Part shown: in pieces, positions 54,189 through 64,000 of the stretch
Position numbering within the stretch: the stretch's first letter is position 1
Layout: each line of letters begins with the position of its first letter
NCBI GenBank assembly: GCA_014529385.2
Contig: CM043944.1
Location: 178,724,240-178,788,239, forward strand
From: Adiantum capillus-veneris
Taxonomy: Eukaryota > Streptophyta > Polypodiopsida > Polypodiales > Pteridaceae
Length of the DNA stretch: 64,000 nt
Direction: 5' to 3'
Program-made: the position numbers and the translations under genes
Notes under the pieces: model-generated
Seen by the model: the letters and a program-made list of their open reading frames with translations, nothing else
Databases searched by the model: none
Told to the model about the DNA's origin: nothing

Positions 54189-54737
54189 TTCAAATGTTGA
54201 ATCGGAAAAAGTGTCTGAGACTCCTTCAGGGATAGTGTCACGCTTTCTTCGGTGGATAATCTACTAGAGGTTTCTCCAAATATGCTTTGATTTCCTAGTA
54301 CACGACCAGATCTAAGGTTCATAAAGACTTGTGAAGCCCTGGATAGAGTACTTACCGTTGGATTGACTTGTTGTCAATTTCTTTCAAAAAACTTGAGTTG
54401 ATTGCAACTTGTGTCAAGCAGCCGATTCCTCGTCTACAATCTGATTCCTATATCAATTTTGATCAAGTTAGCAATTATTTTACAAAGATTGTGTAGTTTT
54501 TGCTAGCTATTGTGATTGGTCTATGTATATCACTTCAAATCGAGCTAATTTAGCCAACAGTTGAGATTTTTAGACTGCACTTTGACAAAATCAAAGGATT
54601 AATTTGCAACCTGGAAACTAAGGGAACATGTACCAATTTGGATCCGATTGAACCCAAAATTTTCCGGTGGCTTTATATTATACTGGTCTAACACTTACAA
54701 GTTCAAAAGTTAAAAATGGAATCTCTATGTAGTAGTA
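54189..54737 (-). other. leader proximal to gag
   Basis: No ORF. Mirrors 62110-62500 in the second copy at the sequence level (for example GGATCCGATTGAACCCAAAATT near 54640 has its inverse near 62190). Confidence 0.6.
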
Positions 54738-55733
54738 GTAAATAATCACGATTATTTACTTTTGTCAGTTTTTTGTATTTTTTGGCTTGGTTTGCCAAGT
54801 ATACAACCTGTTAAGGTCCTTGGACAAGTTTCAACAAGTTTGGACAGAGTCTGTTCAAGTTTATCAATTGTTTTCTGTCCACAGACTCAGATTTCAAGAA
54901 TCTGTCTTAAGTCGATCACTTTTGTGATCCAAATTTCACAAAAATTGATTTGTGTGGTCTACTTGATATCCTTGACCTTGCAAGATTGTCATTTTTTGAA
55001 GCAGATGTAAATAATCATGATTATTTACTCTAGCTAATTTTTTACAAATGTTTGTCCCAATCTTGACACAAATCTGTTAAGCACCTCAACTTAAGGTCCT
55101 CTAGCCAAGTTTCATCAAGTTTGGACAATTTTTGGTCAAATAGTCATCAGTTTTGTCCGCAGACTAACTTTGCAAATTTGGTCACAATTTTTAATCCAAT
55201 GATCCAAATCTTACCAAATTTGGTTTGTTGGGCATATTACAACATGGTAAAACTAGTGGTATGCTAGCTTGGTCAAAAAAGTTGAAAAATAGAGCAAATA
55301 TAAATAATCACGATTATTTACTTCTGACAAATTTTTGCATCTTTTTGGTCAACTAAGCATATACACATGTCTATCACATCAATATAAGCGTATGAATCAA
55401 GTTTCATCAAGTTTGGACTAATGTTTTCCCAATTTACACTCAAGTTCTTGAAACTCAATACAAACTTTAGTTTTTTGCCAGTTTGGTGATCTAAATCTAA
55501 TTTGCCTTTACAAAAGTTGTTTGTACACATGCAATGAGTCACTGGTATTAACCTTGGAAAATTTTGAGCTGAAAGTAAATAATCGTGATTATTTACTTCA
55601 GGCTTGAAATGAACCATTTTTTGCACTTTTTTCATGGACAGCCTTTCCATGAGTTATTTTAAGCCTAGGAATCAAGTCAAAACTAAATTTGGCCTAAAAT
55701 ATCAAGAAAAAGTAAATAATCCGAGTTTTTGCA
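54738..55733 (-). repeat. leader tandem repeats, each with a 22-bp palindrome
   Basis: Palindromes of the form GTAAATAATC-NN-GATTATTTAC at 54738-54759, 55007-55028, 55300-55321 and 55575-55596, plus a half copy at 55712. Spacings are 269, 293 and 275 bp. Between them CAAGTTTCAWCAAGTTTGGA recurs (near 54827, 55109, 55398), so these are diverged tandem units of about 280 bp. The spacers have diverged more than the palindrome. Confidence 0.88.
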
Positions 55734-56118
55734 AGCTCTTGAAATTTTTACCTCAATGTATCCTTGAGCTTACCCACTAGTCCATATAACTTTTAAGCAT
55801 ACTCTCCAGTCGGATTGAGTGGTTTGGAGTCTTTTCATGCTATTTCTAGCCATAAACCTGAAATTTTGCAACTTCAAATAACAACTCACAATGATTCTCT
55901 CGGAGAGAGCAATGTTCTGAAATCCACCTCGGATTCTACTTACCCTACTCCTATGTTCTCCGGCAATGGGGTTGTAACACTCGTTTTTATGTTTTTAATG
56001 GTTTTTTAAGCATTGATCTTAAAACTTGTCTTTTTTATCAATCATTCTCAAAATTCTAATCTAGTTCTACAATCCTACAATCCTACAGGAGTACAACCTA
56101 CCTCCAAGCTACCTCTAC
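55734..56118 (-). other. leader sequence
   Basis: Matches the second copy inverted at 60700-61080. No ORF. Confidence 0.55.
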
Positions 56119-56281
56119 ACAGTGACGGGAGCAAAGCTAACCCCGAACCCCGACGGCCTCTAAAATGTTGGGGAGTGAATGGCGCGCCTCGAACCTGTCA
56201 CGGTAAAGCGAACAGGGGGCACCACCTAGCTTTAAGCGGCTAGGACACAAACCACAATGATATGAATACCGCAAACTTACA

Positions 56282-56357
<76 letters not shown>

Positions 56358-57451
56358 CAAATGATGAAAACCCTCGGGGGTGTGAGGGAGAATTATTTTT
56401 GCAGTATTTACAAATGGCACGCTGTGGTGATAGAGAGGTAGGGAGAAAAGATGGTGCAAACTACTTGGTGCGCTCTCTAAGATGACTCAATGATTGTGAA
56501 GCTTTCTACCAAGAGCGTCTATACATGTGTGTATCGACCATTGGAGTCGAGAGATGGACGTGGTTCCCTTCGCATGGTGCAATTCCCAAGGAAAACCCAA
56601 CACACAAGGCCCCTCCCCGTGATGGTGACATTGTCAACTCTTTTCACTACACTCTACCAAGTGCTGACTTCTCATGGACTCCCCCCCCCCCCCCCCCCCC
56701 CCCTCGATAGTGACCTCTCAGTGCCAATAAATAGGTGTTGGCTGCTTGGATTATGGTAATCCTAGTGTGATTAGGGTAAGCTTAACCAGGGAGACAAAGC
56801 AAGTGATGGGCCCGGTGTGGTTGACTCTTGCTTTGTTTTGGGAGGTTATTAAAAGATGAGAATCTCTAGGTGGGCCTTTGTGACCATCACCTAGAGAGAG
56901 GAAATTTACAAAGTGAGATTTTACAATGGCTTGGGTGAAAACTAAAGAAATGATGAAAATAACCTATAAATTACTGAAATTGGTGTCGTGGTTGTGTGTT
57001 GCCGTTGCGTCGGTGTTAAGCGTTCTTCTTTTCGAGGTCGGCCAGGGCATGCCTTCGGCGCATTTCTCTTTTTGGTTGTTGGCGGCGCGTGCTTTGGGTC
57101 CTCCTTCTCTTTCATTGTCATCATAGTCGTGGAATCCTTCGTTTTTTTCTTGTATTTATGTGCGTATATGTGTGTGTGTGTGTATGTATGTGCATGTGGA
57201 CGGGTGTGTGTGTATATATAGGTGTGGGTGGTGTGCGTGAGTGTGTGTGTGTATTTGTGTGTGTGCGCAAGCATGCGGTGGGAATGGGGCTTATCTATAT
57301 AATGAATATATATTATATATGTTTTTATTTTTTATTTTTTTCTCTTTGTTGGCGGCCAACGGCGGCAGCTATGCGAAGATGGGGGGTGGAGAGGGGATGG
57401 TGTGTGTGTGTGTGTGTATGCGTGTGGTGTGTGTGTGTGTGTGGTGTGTGT

Positions 57452-57537
<86 letters not shown>

Positions 57538-58558
57538 TCTGTGCTGCACCTTCTACAGGCCGAGAGGGAGAGAGAGAGGGATTGTGGGCAGGGTGGAGCC
57601 GAAACAGAGCGCGAGAGAGGGAAAGGGGATTGGGGGTGGTGAGTGAGGGATAGGATGAGGGTGTGAGAGGGTGAGGGTGAGTGAGTGTGTGGTGTGGAGG
57701 GAGAGTGGGCTCCGACTTCTTGCGTTGCGCCTTCGGGCTAAGAAGAATAAGAGAGAGAATGAAATGAGGTGGCGTGGATAGGAGAGAGAGGGGGTCTCTA
57801 TGGCGGGTGCCCACCATGGGGGGAGAGAGTGTGAGGGGGGGGGTGGAGTTGTCCTATTCTCTGCCTTGCATGGTGTCTCAAGGATGAGAGGAGGGGGAGA
57901 AGTCAATGGTGTGGGGGGGGGGGGAGAAAGAAGGTGGGGATAGCGGGCCAAGGGGGTTTAATGAGGCCGAGGGGAGGGTGAGGCGAGCGGGTGGGGAAGA
58001 GAGGGGGGGGGGGAGAATATAAGAGGGCCAAGGGGGGGGGGGGGGGGGAATGAGAGGGTGGTGGGGGTGTGGTTAAGAATACGGGAGAGAGGGAGTTCAC
58101 ATGCGGCTCGACACGGAGGGAGCGCGAGAGGGAAAGCAAGAGAGGGGGTTGGGGTGAGTGCTCGAGGCTTGCGCCTGGCCGAGGGTGGCCAGTAAGGGGG
58201 GGGGAATGGAGGGTGAGGTGAGAGAGAGGTATGTAGGGAAAATGAGAGAGAGAGAAGTGGGGGGGGGGGGGGGGGATTTCATTCAATGCCTGTTAGGGAA
58301 ATAACCATAGGGAGAGAGAGAAGGGGTATCCGAAACCGAAGGTGGCCGGCTAGGCTGGGGTATAGACAAGCGTGGGCCTGAGGGTGATAAGGCCGGCCAA
58401 TCGAAGGGGGGGGGGGGGGGGTGTGCCATGCCCATAGAGGTGTCATGAGGATTTGCCAGGCGTTGCCGAGCCTTCCAAGAGTGTTGCCAAGGCCCAACAG
58501 AGGGAAAAAAAGATTTTCTTTTCTTTTTTTCTTTGATTTTCAAAAATTGGCCATCAAC
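56119..58558. mobile_element. 2.4-kb insertion rich in simple repeats
   Basis: Absent from the second copy, where the flanking sequences (58559-58600 and 56096-56118, inverted) lie only a few bases apart at about 60678-60690. It contains (GA)n at 56286-56353, C20 or more at 56682-56702, GT-rich 57160-57260, (GA)n at 57455-57532 and many G tracts of 8-18 between 57837 and 58421. No coding domain; ORFs are low complexity. Type unknown: a solo LTR or a non-autonomous element are options. Confidence 0.55.
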
Positions 58559-58680
58559 AACAAAAGACGACAATCTTAGGTTATTCGGTTTCTAAAAGAA
58601 AGTTTTAACTCAAGGAGATCCTAGAGGAAGTTAAAGGATAACTTCACAAGACACTCGTGTTTTTTCCTAGTTTAGGTCTC

Positions 58681-58703
58681 TTCGATCCCCGGCAGCGGCG
58701 CCA
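58681..58703 (-). other. primer binding site of the giant gypsy element
   Basis: Minus strand TGGCGCCGCTGCCGGGGA followed by TCGAA, the tRNA-Asp-like PBS. Confidence 0.88.
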
Positions 58704-58705
58704 AA

Positions 58706-59602
58706 TACGGGACGGGTGTCTAACCTCACTCCTATCTTATTGCAGATCTAGCAAGAACCACGATTAAATTGTTAATCCATGGGACGAAGCTGACTCGACT
58801 AGTGCATAGAGGCTACAAGAGGTTGTCAATCTCTCAAAAAACAACAAGCAACTCACATCTAACTCAAGCTACACTCAAGTGACTGAAACCACCAAAAGCC
58901 AATCGCTCATCGGCAAACAAATCACATCCATTATAGCATCAAATGACATTCAAACGTAACGAAACTTCTAGGAAAGGTATATAAGACCTAAGAACACATG
59001 CATATGGTCTCAAATCCCACTTTCGGTCAAGTGACAAAGGCACGATTATTAACGGCAGTGGATTTTTGACCTAGTTGTTTACGATTTAGAATGCACCTAA
59101 ATGCTTAGCAATGATGCCCCAATACCCTGCCTATGATTACTTTTTTATTTTGAAGTGTAAATTCCTACTTATGATGAAATTAGGCTGAGGGGGTCGGCAA
59201 TGCCAAAAGCTATGAAATATCATGAAATGTTTACATCAATGCGTAGAGCTCTTACCTGCGGTTGCAATGCAATAAACGCGACTGCAATGTGACAATCGGG
59301 GATGGAGCAGGAAGTGCGAGAAGGAGAGAAATGAGCGTTGTTAGCTCACATTGTGTATTTCATTATCCAAAACTTAATAATAACTTACAAAAATTGGCTT
59401 TTAAACCTTAGCCAAGGTCTTTGGTGGTCAAAACTAATAATTTGGGAGCTCTAACTAAAGACGGGTAATGACAAGTTGATACAATTTGTAGCCCCGTCTC
59501 ATCTATTAGAAAGTTTATCCAAAAAATAGGAGTTACAATATTCTCAATTTATCAAAAATAATAAGTGTTTTTACAATGAGAGCTCTGAAACATGGTATCC
59601 GA
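58706..59602 (-). repeat. 5' LTR of the giant gypsy element, start truncated
   Basis: Homologous to 25991-26910 over its length. The outer ~25 bases (TGTTAGC...) are missing; it stops at 59602 and satellite begins. It contains CACGATTATTAAC like the other LTRs. Confidence 0.85.
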
Positions 59603-59640
59603 AATCCATGCAAAGTCTTAAGGCCATCCGCTCCGTGTTG
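59603..59640. repeat. satellite fragment between two gypsy elements
   Basis: AATCCATGCAAAGTC and GGCCATCCGCTCC match the 187-bp satellite unit (compare GCAAAGTTTCATGGCCATCC). It is the only single-copy join between the two head-to-head elements. Confidence 0.8.
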
Positions 59641-60556
59641 TGTTAGCAGCAAGCTAACTTGGATAACTCGGATAACATTTTTTGGAGCTTTTATTGTAAA
59701 AAAATTATTATTTTGATGAATCAGGAATGTTAAAACTCTTACTTTCTAGATAAACATTGTAATTGATGAGTAGGGGCTACAAGATTCCATATTGTATCAA
59801 TCTGTGTTTAGTTAGAGCTCCCAGATTATTAGTTTTGACCACAAAAACCTTGGCCAAGGTATACAATCCAATTTTTGTAAGTTTTTGATAAGTTTTGGAT
59901 AATAGAAACGCAACGTGAGCTAACGGTGCTCACTTCTCTCCTTCTTGCACTTCCTACTCCCTTCCTGGTTGTCACATTGTAGTGCAATCTATTGCATTGA
60001 AACCGCAGGTAAGAGCTCTACACATTGACGTAAGAATTTCATGGTAATCCTAGCTCTTGGAGTCGCCAAGACCCGCGGCCTAATCTCATCATAAGTAGGA
60101 ATTCAAGCTTCAAATCATAAACTAAGTATAGGCGGGATATTGGAGCATCATTGCTAAGCATTTAGATGCATTCTGGGTCAAAAATGACCAGGTAAAAAAC
60201 TCATTGTCTGCTATTAATAATCGTGATTTTTTCACTTGACCTAAAGTGAGATTTTAGACCATAAGCATGTGTGCTTAGGTCTTGTAAACATATCCTAGAA
60301 GTGTGTAACGTTTGGATGTCATTTGATGATGTAACGGTTGTGATTTGTTTACCGATGAGCGATTAGCTTTTGGTGATTTCTGTCATTTGAGTTTAGCTTG
60401 AGTTAGATGTGATTTGTTTGTTGTTTTCCAAGAAACTGACAACCTCTTGTAGCCTCTATGCACAAGTCGAGTCAGATTCATCCCATGGATTGACAATTAT
60501 ATTTGTGGTTCTCACTATGTCTGTAGATAGGAGTGAGGTCAGGCATCCGCCCCACA
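59641..60556 (+). repeat. 5' LTR of the second giant gypsy copy, 916 bp
   Basis: Starts TGTTAGCAGCAAGC and ends CCGCCCCACA just before the PBS. Homologous (inverted) to 25991-26910. Confidence 0.9.
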
Positions 60557-60559
60557 TTT

Positions 60560-60577
60560 TGTGCCGCTACCGGGGAT
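60560..60577 (+). other. degenerate primer binding site
   Basis: TGTGCCGCTACCGGGGAT, the tRNA-Asp-type PBS with mutated second and third positions. Confidence 0.75.
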
Positions 60578-61222
60578 TGAAGAGACTTAAACTAGGGAAA
60601 AACACGAGCGTCTTGTGAAGTTATCCTTTAACTTCTTCTAAGATCTCCTCTTAAGATTGTCGTCTTTTGTTGCGTAGAAGTAGCTTGGAAGTAGGTTGTA
60701 CTTGCTAAGTACCTTTAGAACTATAGGATTGTAGGATTAGATTACGATTTTGAGAATGATTGATGGACGAGACAATTTTTAAGATCAAGGCTCAAAAAAC
60801 CATTAAAAACAAGAAATAAGTGTTTGTGGACACTTTCCACAAACTCATTGCAATAGAATCTAGGAGTAGGGTAAGTAGAATCCGAGGTGGGATTTTAGAA
60901 CATTGCTCTCTCCAAAAGAATCAATTGTGAGTTATTTATGTGAAGTTGCCCAATTTCAAGTCTACGGCTAGAAATAGCACCAAAAGACTGTCCACCATTG
61001 AATCCGACTGGAGATTATGCTTTAAAAGTTGTATGAACCAGTGGGTAAGCTTAAGGACGCTTTGAGATAAGAATTTCAAGAGTTTGCAAAAACTAAGATT
61101 ATTTACTTTTTCTCGATATTTTAGGACAAATTAAGTTTTGACTTGACTCAGAGGCTTAAAAATAGCTCATAAAAAGACTGTCCACTGAAAAAGTTGAAAA
61201 AAGTGTTCATTTTGGGCCAAAA
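60578..61222 (+). other. leader sequence of the second copy
   Basis: No ORF. Shares AAGTTATCCTTTAACTTC and TTGTCGTCTTTTGTTG with the other copy, and shows the uninterrupted form of the site where the 2.4-kb insertion sits in copy one. A degenerate half palindrome lies near 61092. Confidence 0.6.
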
Positions 61223-62110
61223 GTAAATAATCACGATTATTTACTTTCAGCTCAAAAGTGACCAAGGTTGATACCAGAGACTCTATACATGTGTACAAAC
61301 ATCTTTTGTAAAGGCCCATAAAGATTAGATCACCAAACTGACCAAAAACTTGGTAGAAACTAAATTCTGTACTGATTATTGAGAACTTGAGTGTAAATTG
61401 GAAAACTTTTGTTCAAACTCAGTAAAAATTGACTCATAGGCTTATATTGATGTGTAAAACAAATGTACATGCTCAGTTGACCTAAGAGATGTAAAAATTT
61501 GCCAGATGTAAATAATCATGATTATTTACTTTTGTCCTATTTTTCAATTTTTTTTAATCAACCTAGCATACCACTGGTTCTACATTTTATCTTAAGCCCA
61601 CAAACTAAATTTGGTAAGAATTGGATCATTGAAGTGAAAATTGTGGCCAAATTTGCAAAGTTAATCTGCAGATACAAAACTATTGAGACCATTTGAACAA
61701 GAATTCTCCAAACTTGAAGAAACTTGGCTAGGGACCTTAAATTAAGCCGATTTACAATTTTGTGTCAAGATTGTGGCAAAAACTTACATAAAAATAGCAG
61801 GAATAAATAAGCACAATTATTTACATTTGTTACAAAATTTGACATTTTTGCTCATTTGAGTATACCACAATGTCAAGCATATCAAGTAGACCACACAAAT
61901 CAAATTTGGTAAAATTTAGATCACAAAAGTGAGACTTAAGCGAGATTCTTGAAAACTAAGTCTGCGACGATCACGAAACAGCTGATAACTTGAACAAATT
62001 TTGTTCAAACTTAGTGAAACTTCTCTAGAGACCTTGACAAGTTGCATACTTGAAAAATCAAGCCGCAAAGTACAAAAAATTGAGAAAGGTAAATAATCAC
62101 GATTATTTGA
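61223..62110 (+). repeat. leader tandem repeats with palindromes, second copy
   Basis: Palindromes at 61223-61244, 61508-61529, 61803-61824 (degenerate) and 62089-62110, spacing 285, 295 and 286 bp. Same family and order as 54738-55596. Confidence 0.88.
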
Positions 62111-62500
62111 TATTGACACACAGAGAGACACCATTTTGGAATTTTGAGCTTGTACAATCTTAGACCAATATAATACAAGGCCACAGGGCAATTTTGGGTT
62201 CAATCGGATCCAAATTAGTACATGTTCACTCAGTTTCCAGGTTGCAAATTAGTCTTTTGGCTTTTTGCAAAAGTAGAATCTAAAAGTCTGAAATGCTGAC
62301 TCACTTAGCTCAATTTGAAGAGATACACATAGACCAGTTGCAATAGTTAGCAAATATTGTACATTCTTTGTAAAAGACTAGCTAACTTGACTAAAACTGA
62401 TATATAAATCAGGTTGCAGACAAGGAATTGAAAGCTTGACATAAACTAATAACAAGTCAAGCTGATAGTAAGTACTCTATCTAGGGCTTCACAAGTCTAT

Positions 62501-64000
62501 ATGAACTTTAGATCTAGTTGTATACTAGCAAATCAAGGTATATTTGGAGAGACCACTAGTAGAGTATCCACCGAAGAGAGTGTGAATCAAGGCGAGCACT
62601 TGGACACTATCTTTGAAGAAGTCTTAGACACTTTTTCAAAATCAACATCTAAAATGTCTTACTATTCGACTCGTTCAGAACCGGGACAACAGTGCGTTAT
62701 AATCACGTACTCACCTTATATAAGACTAATCGCCATGGAGCTCAAGTTTACCTGGATCCTAATGAAGAGTATGCTATTTGCATTGATGACCATGACATAG
62801 AGTTTCAAGAGGAAATCAGGGCAAACAAACAAGAAAAAGTGTACATGGATAAAAACAGAACTCGGTATTTACAAGTTGAAAACCCTAATGTGATAGACAA
62901 ATGGAGGTTAGAATTAAATATCATAATTCCAGGTATAGTAGCAAAAGAAGGACGACCAACTTTAGAATTTTAGGGATACGATCAAGTTGATTTGAAGTCT
63001 TTGAAATGGCTTAGCATGTATAATCCTAGGATCGGAGTCTATTGTTGGGAGGATAAAAATGTCCAAGATATTCTATGGACTTCTCATGACAAATGAGGAC
63101 AACTAACACCCATGAAGATCATATATATCTTCAAAATCAAAGATAAGGTATCAGTAGATCTACCAATCTACCTATTTAGGGAATGTTAGAACAATAACTT
63201 TGTTATGATGAGTCCTAAGGAGGTGGAAAAAACCAAATACCAAGGATACTACATAAGGGATTGGATATTGGGCCAAGGAGCAAAAACTATTTTGAGAGAT
63301 GAACTCCGCAAGAGATCTTTTGAGAGTAATGTTAAAAAACCAAAAACTACCTCATCACGAAGGAAATTGGGTGACACTAAAGCCAGTCCAGAGCTACATG
63401 AGTCACTATTTCCAACAGACTGGTTTAAAGGACTCAGAGCATGACAAACTGCTAGGAGACCGAGAGTTGGACCAAATAGACGTATCAGACCAGCTGATTT
63501 TTAACAATGGGTCAAAAAGTATAGTGGATGTGGGGATCCATATGACCACTTAGCAAGCTTTAAGAAAGTGCTAAGAGCAGAATGCATATTTGATTTCCAT
63601 CCTCAATTCGAGGGATTTGGAATGACATTAGAAGAAAAAGCATTGACATGGTTCCAAAACATTCCACCAAGGTCAACCATGGACTTAAATACATTAGCTC
63701 AATGATTTGTAGCCGCAAAACGGGGATCAAACATAATACGGTAGCTCAAATCTATAGCTTCAAACAGAAACAGGGTGAGTGTATTAGGGATGCGTAACTA
63801 GAATGAAGCAATACATTGCAAGATGCCCGAAGCTAGAAATCCCTGCAAAAGAAAGACTAGTATCATGTTTCTAGAGGGATTGCTAAACAAATAATTTCAT
63901 GCTATATTGTATAGCAAGAAGCATACGACCTTAGTAGAGTGTGTGCCAGATGCTATTGACTTAGGAGACAATTGTGATGTTTTCAATGAAGAAGATGTCC
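62501..64000 (+). pseudogene. Gag of the second giant gypsy copy
   Basis: Pieces in three frames: 62501-62700, 62692-62973 (VLTLYKTNRHGAQVYLDPNE, DKWRLELNIIIPGIVAKEG), 63205-63553 and on to 64000 (FDFHPQFEGFGMTLEEKALT). Homologous to 54188-52860. Several stops and shifts; cut by the window end. Confidence 0.8.

Larger units (their letters stand above)
25991..59602 (-). mobile_element. giant Tat/Ogre-like Ty3/gypsy element, carrying the DNA transposon
   Basis: Read on the minus strand: 5' LTR (59602-58706, start truncated), PBS (58703-58681), leader with palindromic repeats, gag, CCHC, protease, RT, RNase H, integrase, accessory retropepsin, a third coding region, polypurine tract (26923-26911), 3' LTR (26910-25991). 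It spans 33.6 kb, of which 11.6 kb is the inserted DNA transposon and about 2.4 kb another insertion, leaving roughly 19.5 kb. That size and the long extra coding regions recall Ogre elements. It has many stops and shifts. Satellite flanks both sides in matching phase. Confidence 0.82.
59641..64000 (+). mobile_element. second copy of the giant gypsy family, truncated by the window
   Basis: 5' LTR, PBS, palindromic leader and gag in the same order as 59602-52535 but on the plus strand. It lacks the 2.4-kb insertion. The two elements form an inverted arrangement with the LTRs 38 bp apart. Confidence 0.88.

Noticed and set aside
54738-55596. CRISPR-like array (short palindromic repeat at even spacing)
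   Set aside because: Spacers of ~250-270 bp are homologous to each other and it is the leader of a plant retrotransposon; not a CRISPR.
57089-58573. ORFs of 110-185 residues, Pro/Leu/Ser-rich or Cys-Val-rich
   Set aside because: Low-complexity translations of GT, GA and G tracts in the 2.4-kb insertion.

Overview
This is nuclear DNA of a land plant, made almost entirely of transposable elements and satellite. The evidence is Ty3/gypsy elements of the chromodomain-less Tat/Athila/Ogre type with tRNA-Asp-like primer sites (TGGCGCCGCTACCGGGGA), a Ty1/copia element with the TGGTATCAGAGC primer site, a plant-type NLI-interacting-factor phosphatase, spliced ORFs and very long (GA)n/(TC)n tracts. 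No ordinary host gene and no tRNA, rRNA or CRISPR was found. The nested repeats suggest heterochromatin of a large-genome plant; a fern or lycophyte is possible, but the species cannot be fixed from sequence alone.

Layout. 1-3652: 3' end of a gypsy element (integrase, polypurine tract, LTR). 3857-5056: a short non-LTR element coding only for an L1 ORF1-like protein. 5318-14447: a gypsy element with gag and two retropepsin-like domains but no reverse transcriptase or integrase. 14448-15210: tandem 5' monomers and ORF1 start of a second copy of the non-LTR family. 15374-18830: decayed copia element. 18830-19340: minus-strand gypsy integrase fragment, interrupted by a broken DNA transposon (copy 2, 19343 to about 22430). 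23141-25990: about 15 copies of a ~187-bp satellite. 25991-59602: a giant minus-strand gypsy element inserted in that satellite, carrying an 11.6-kb DNA transposon (33942-45587). 59603-59640: a sliver of satellite. 59641-64000: a second copy of the giant gypsy family, head to head with the first and running off the window.

The main discovery is the DNA transposon at 33942-45587. It has near-perfect terminal inverted repeats (30 of 32 bases), a probable 4-bp target duplication (TACA/TGCA), and lies inside the integrase gene of the giant gypsy element, whose reading frame resumes across the insertion. It carries at least five genes: an 855-residue four-exon putative DDE-type transposase (-), a histone H3 variant with centromeric-H3-like features (-), a Ulp1-type cysteine protease joined by splicing to an NLI/FCP1-type phosphatase domain (-), and two unknown proteins (+; 405 and about 596 residues). 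A block of GCGCGCC hairpins and simple repeats lies between the divergent histone and 596-residue genes. I recognise no described superfamily with this combination. Chromatin or SUMO-pathway manipulation by the cargo is inference.

Other structural points: a 22-bp palindrome repeated every ~270-295 bp in the gypsy leader; a ~440-bp triplication inside an integrase gene; and an accessory retropepsin followed by W-x-x-K peptide repeats shared by two otherwise different gypsy elements.
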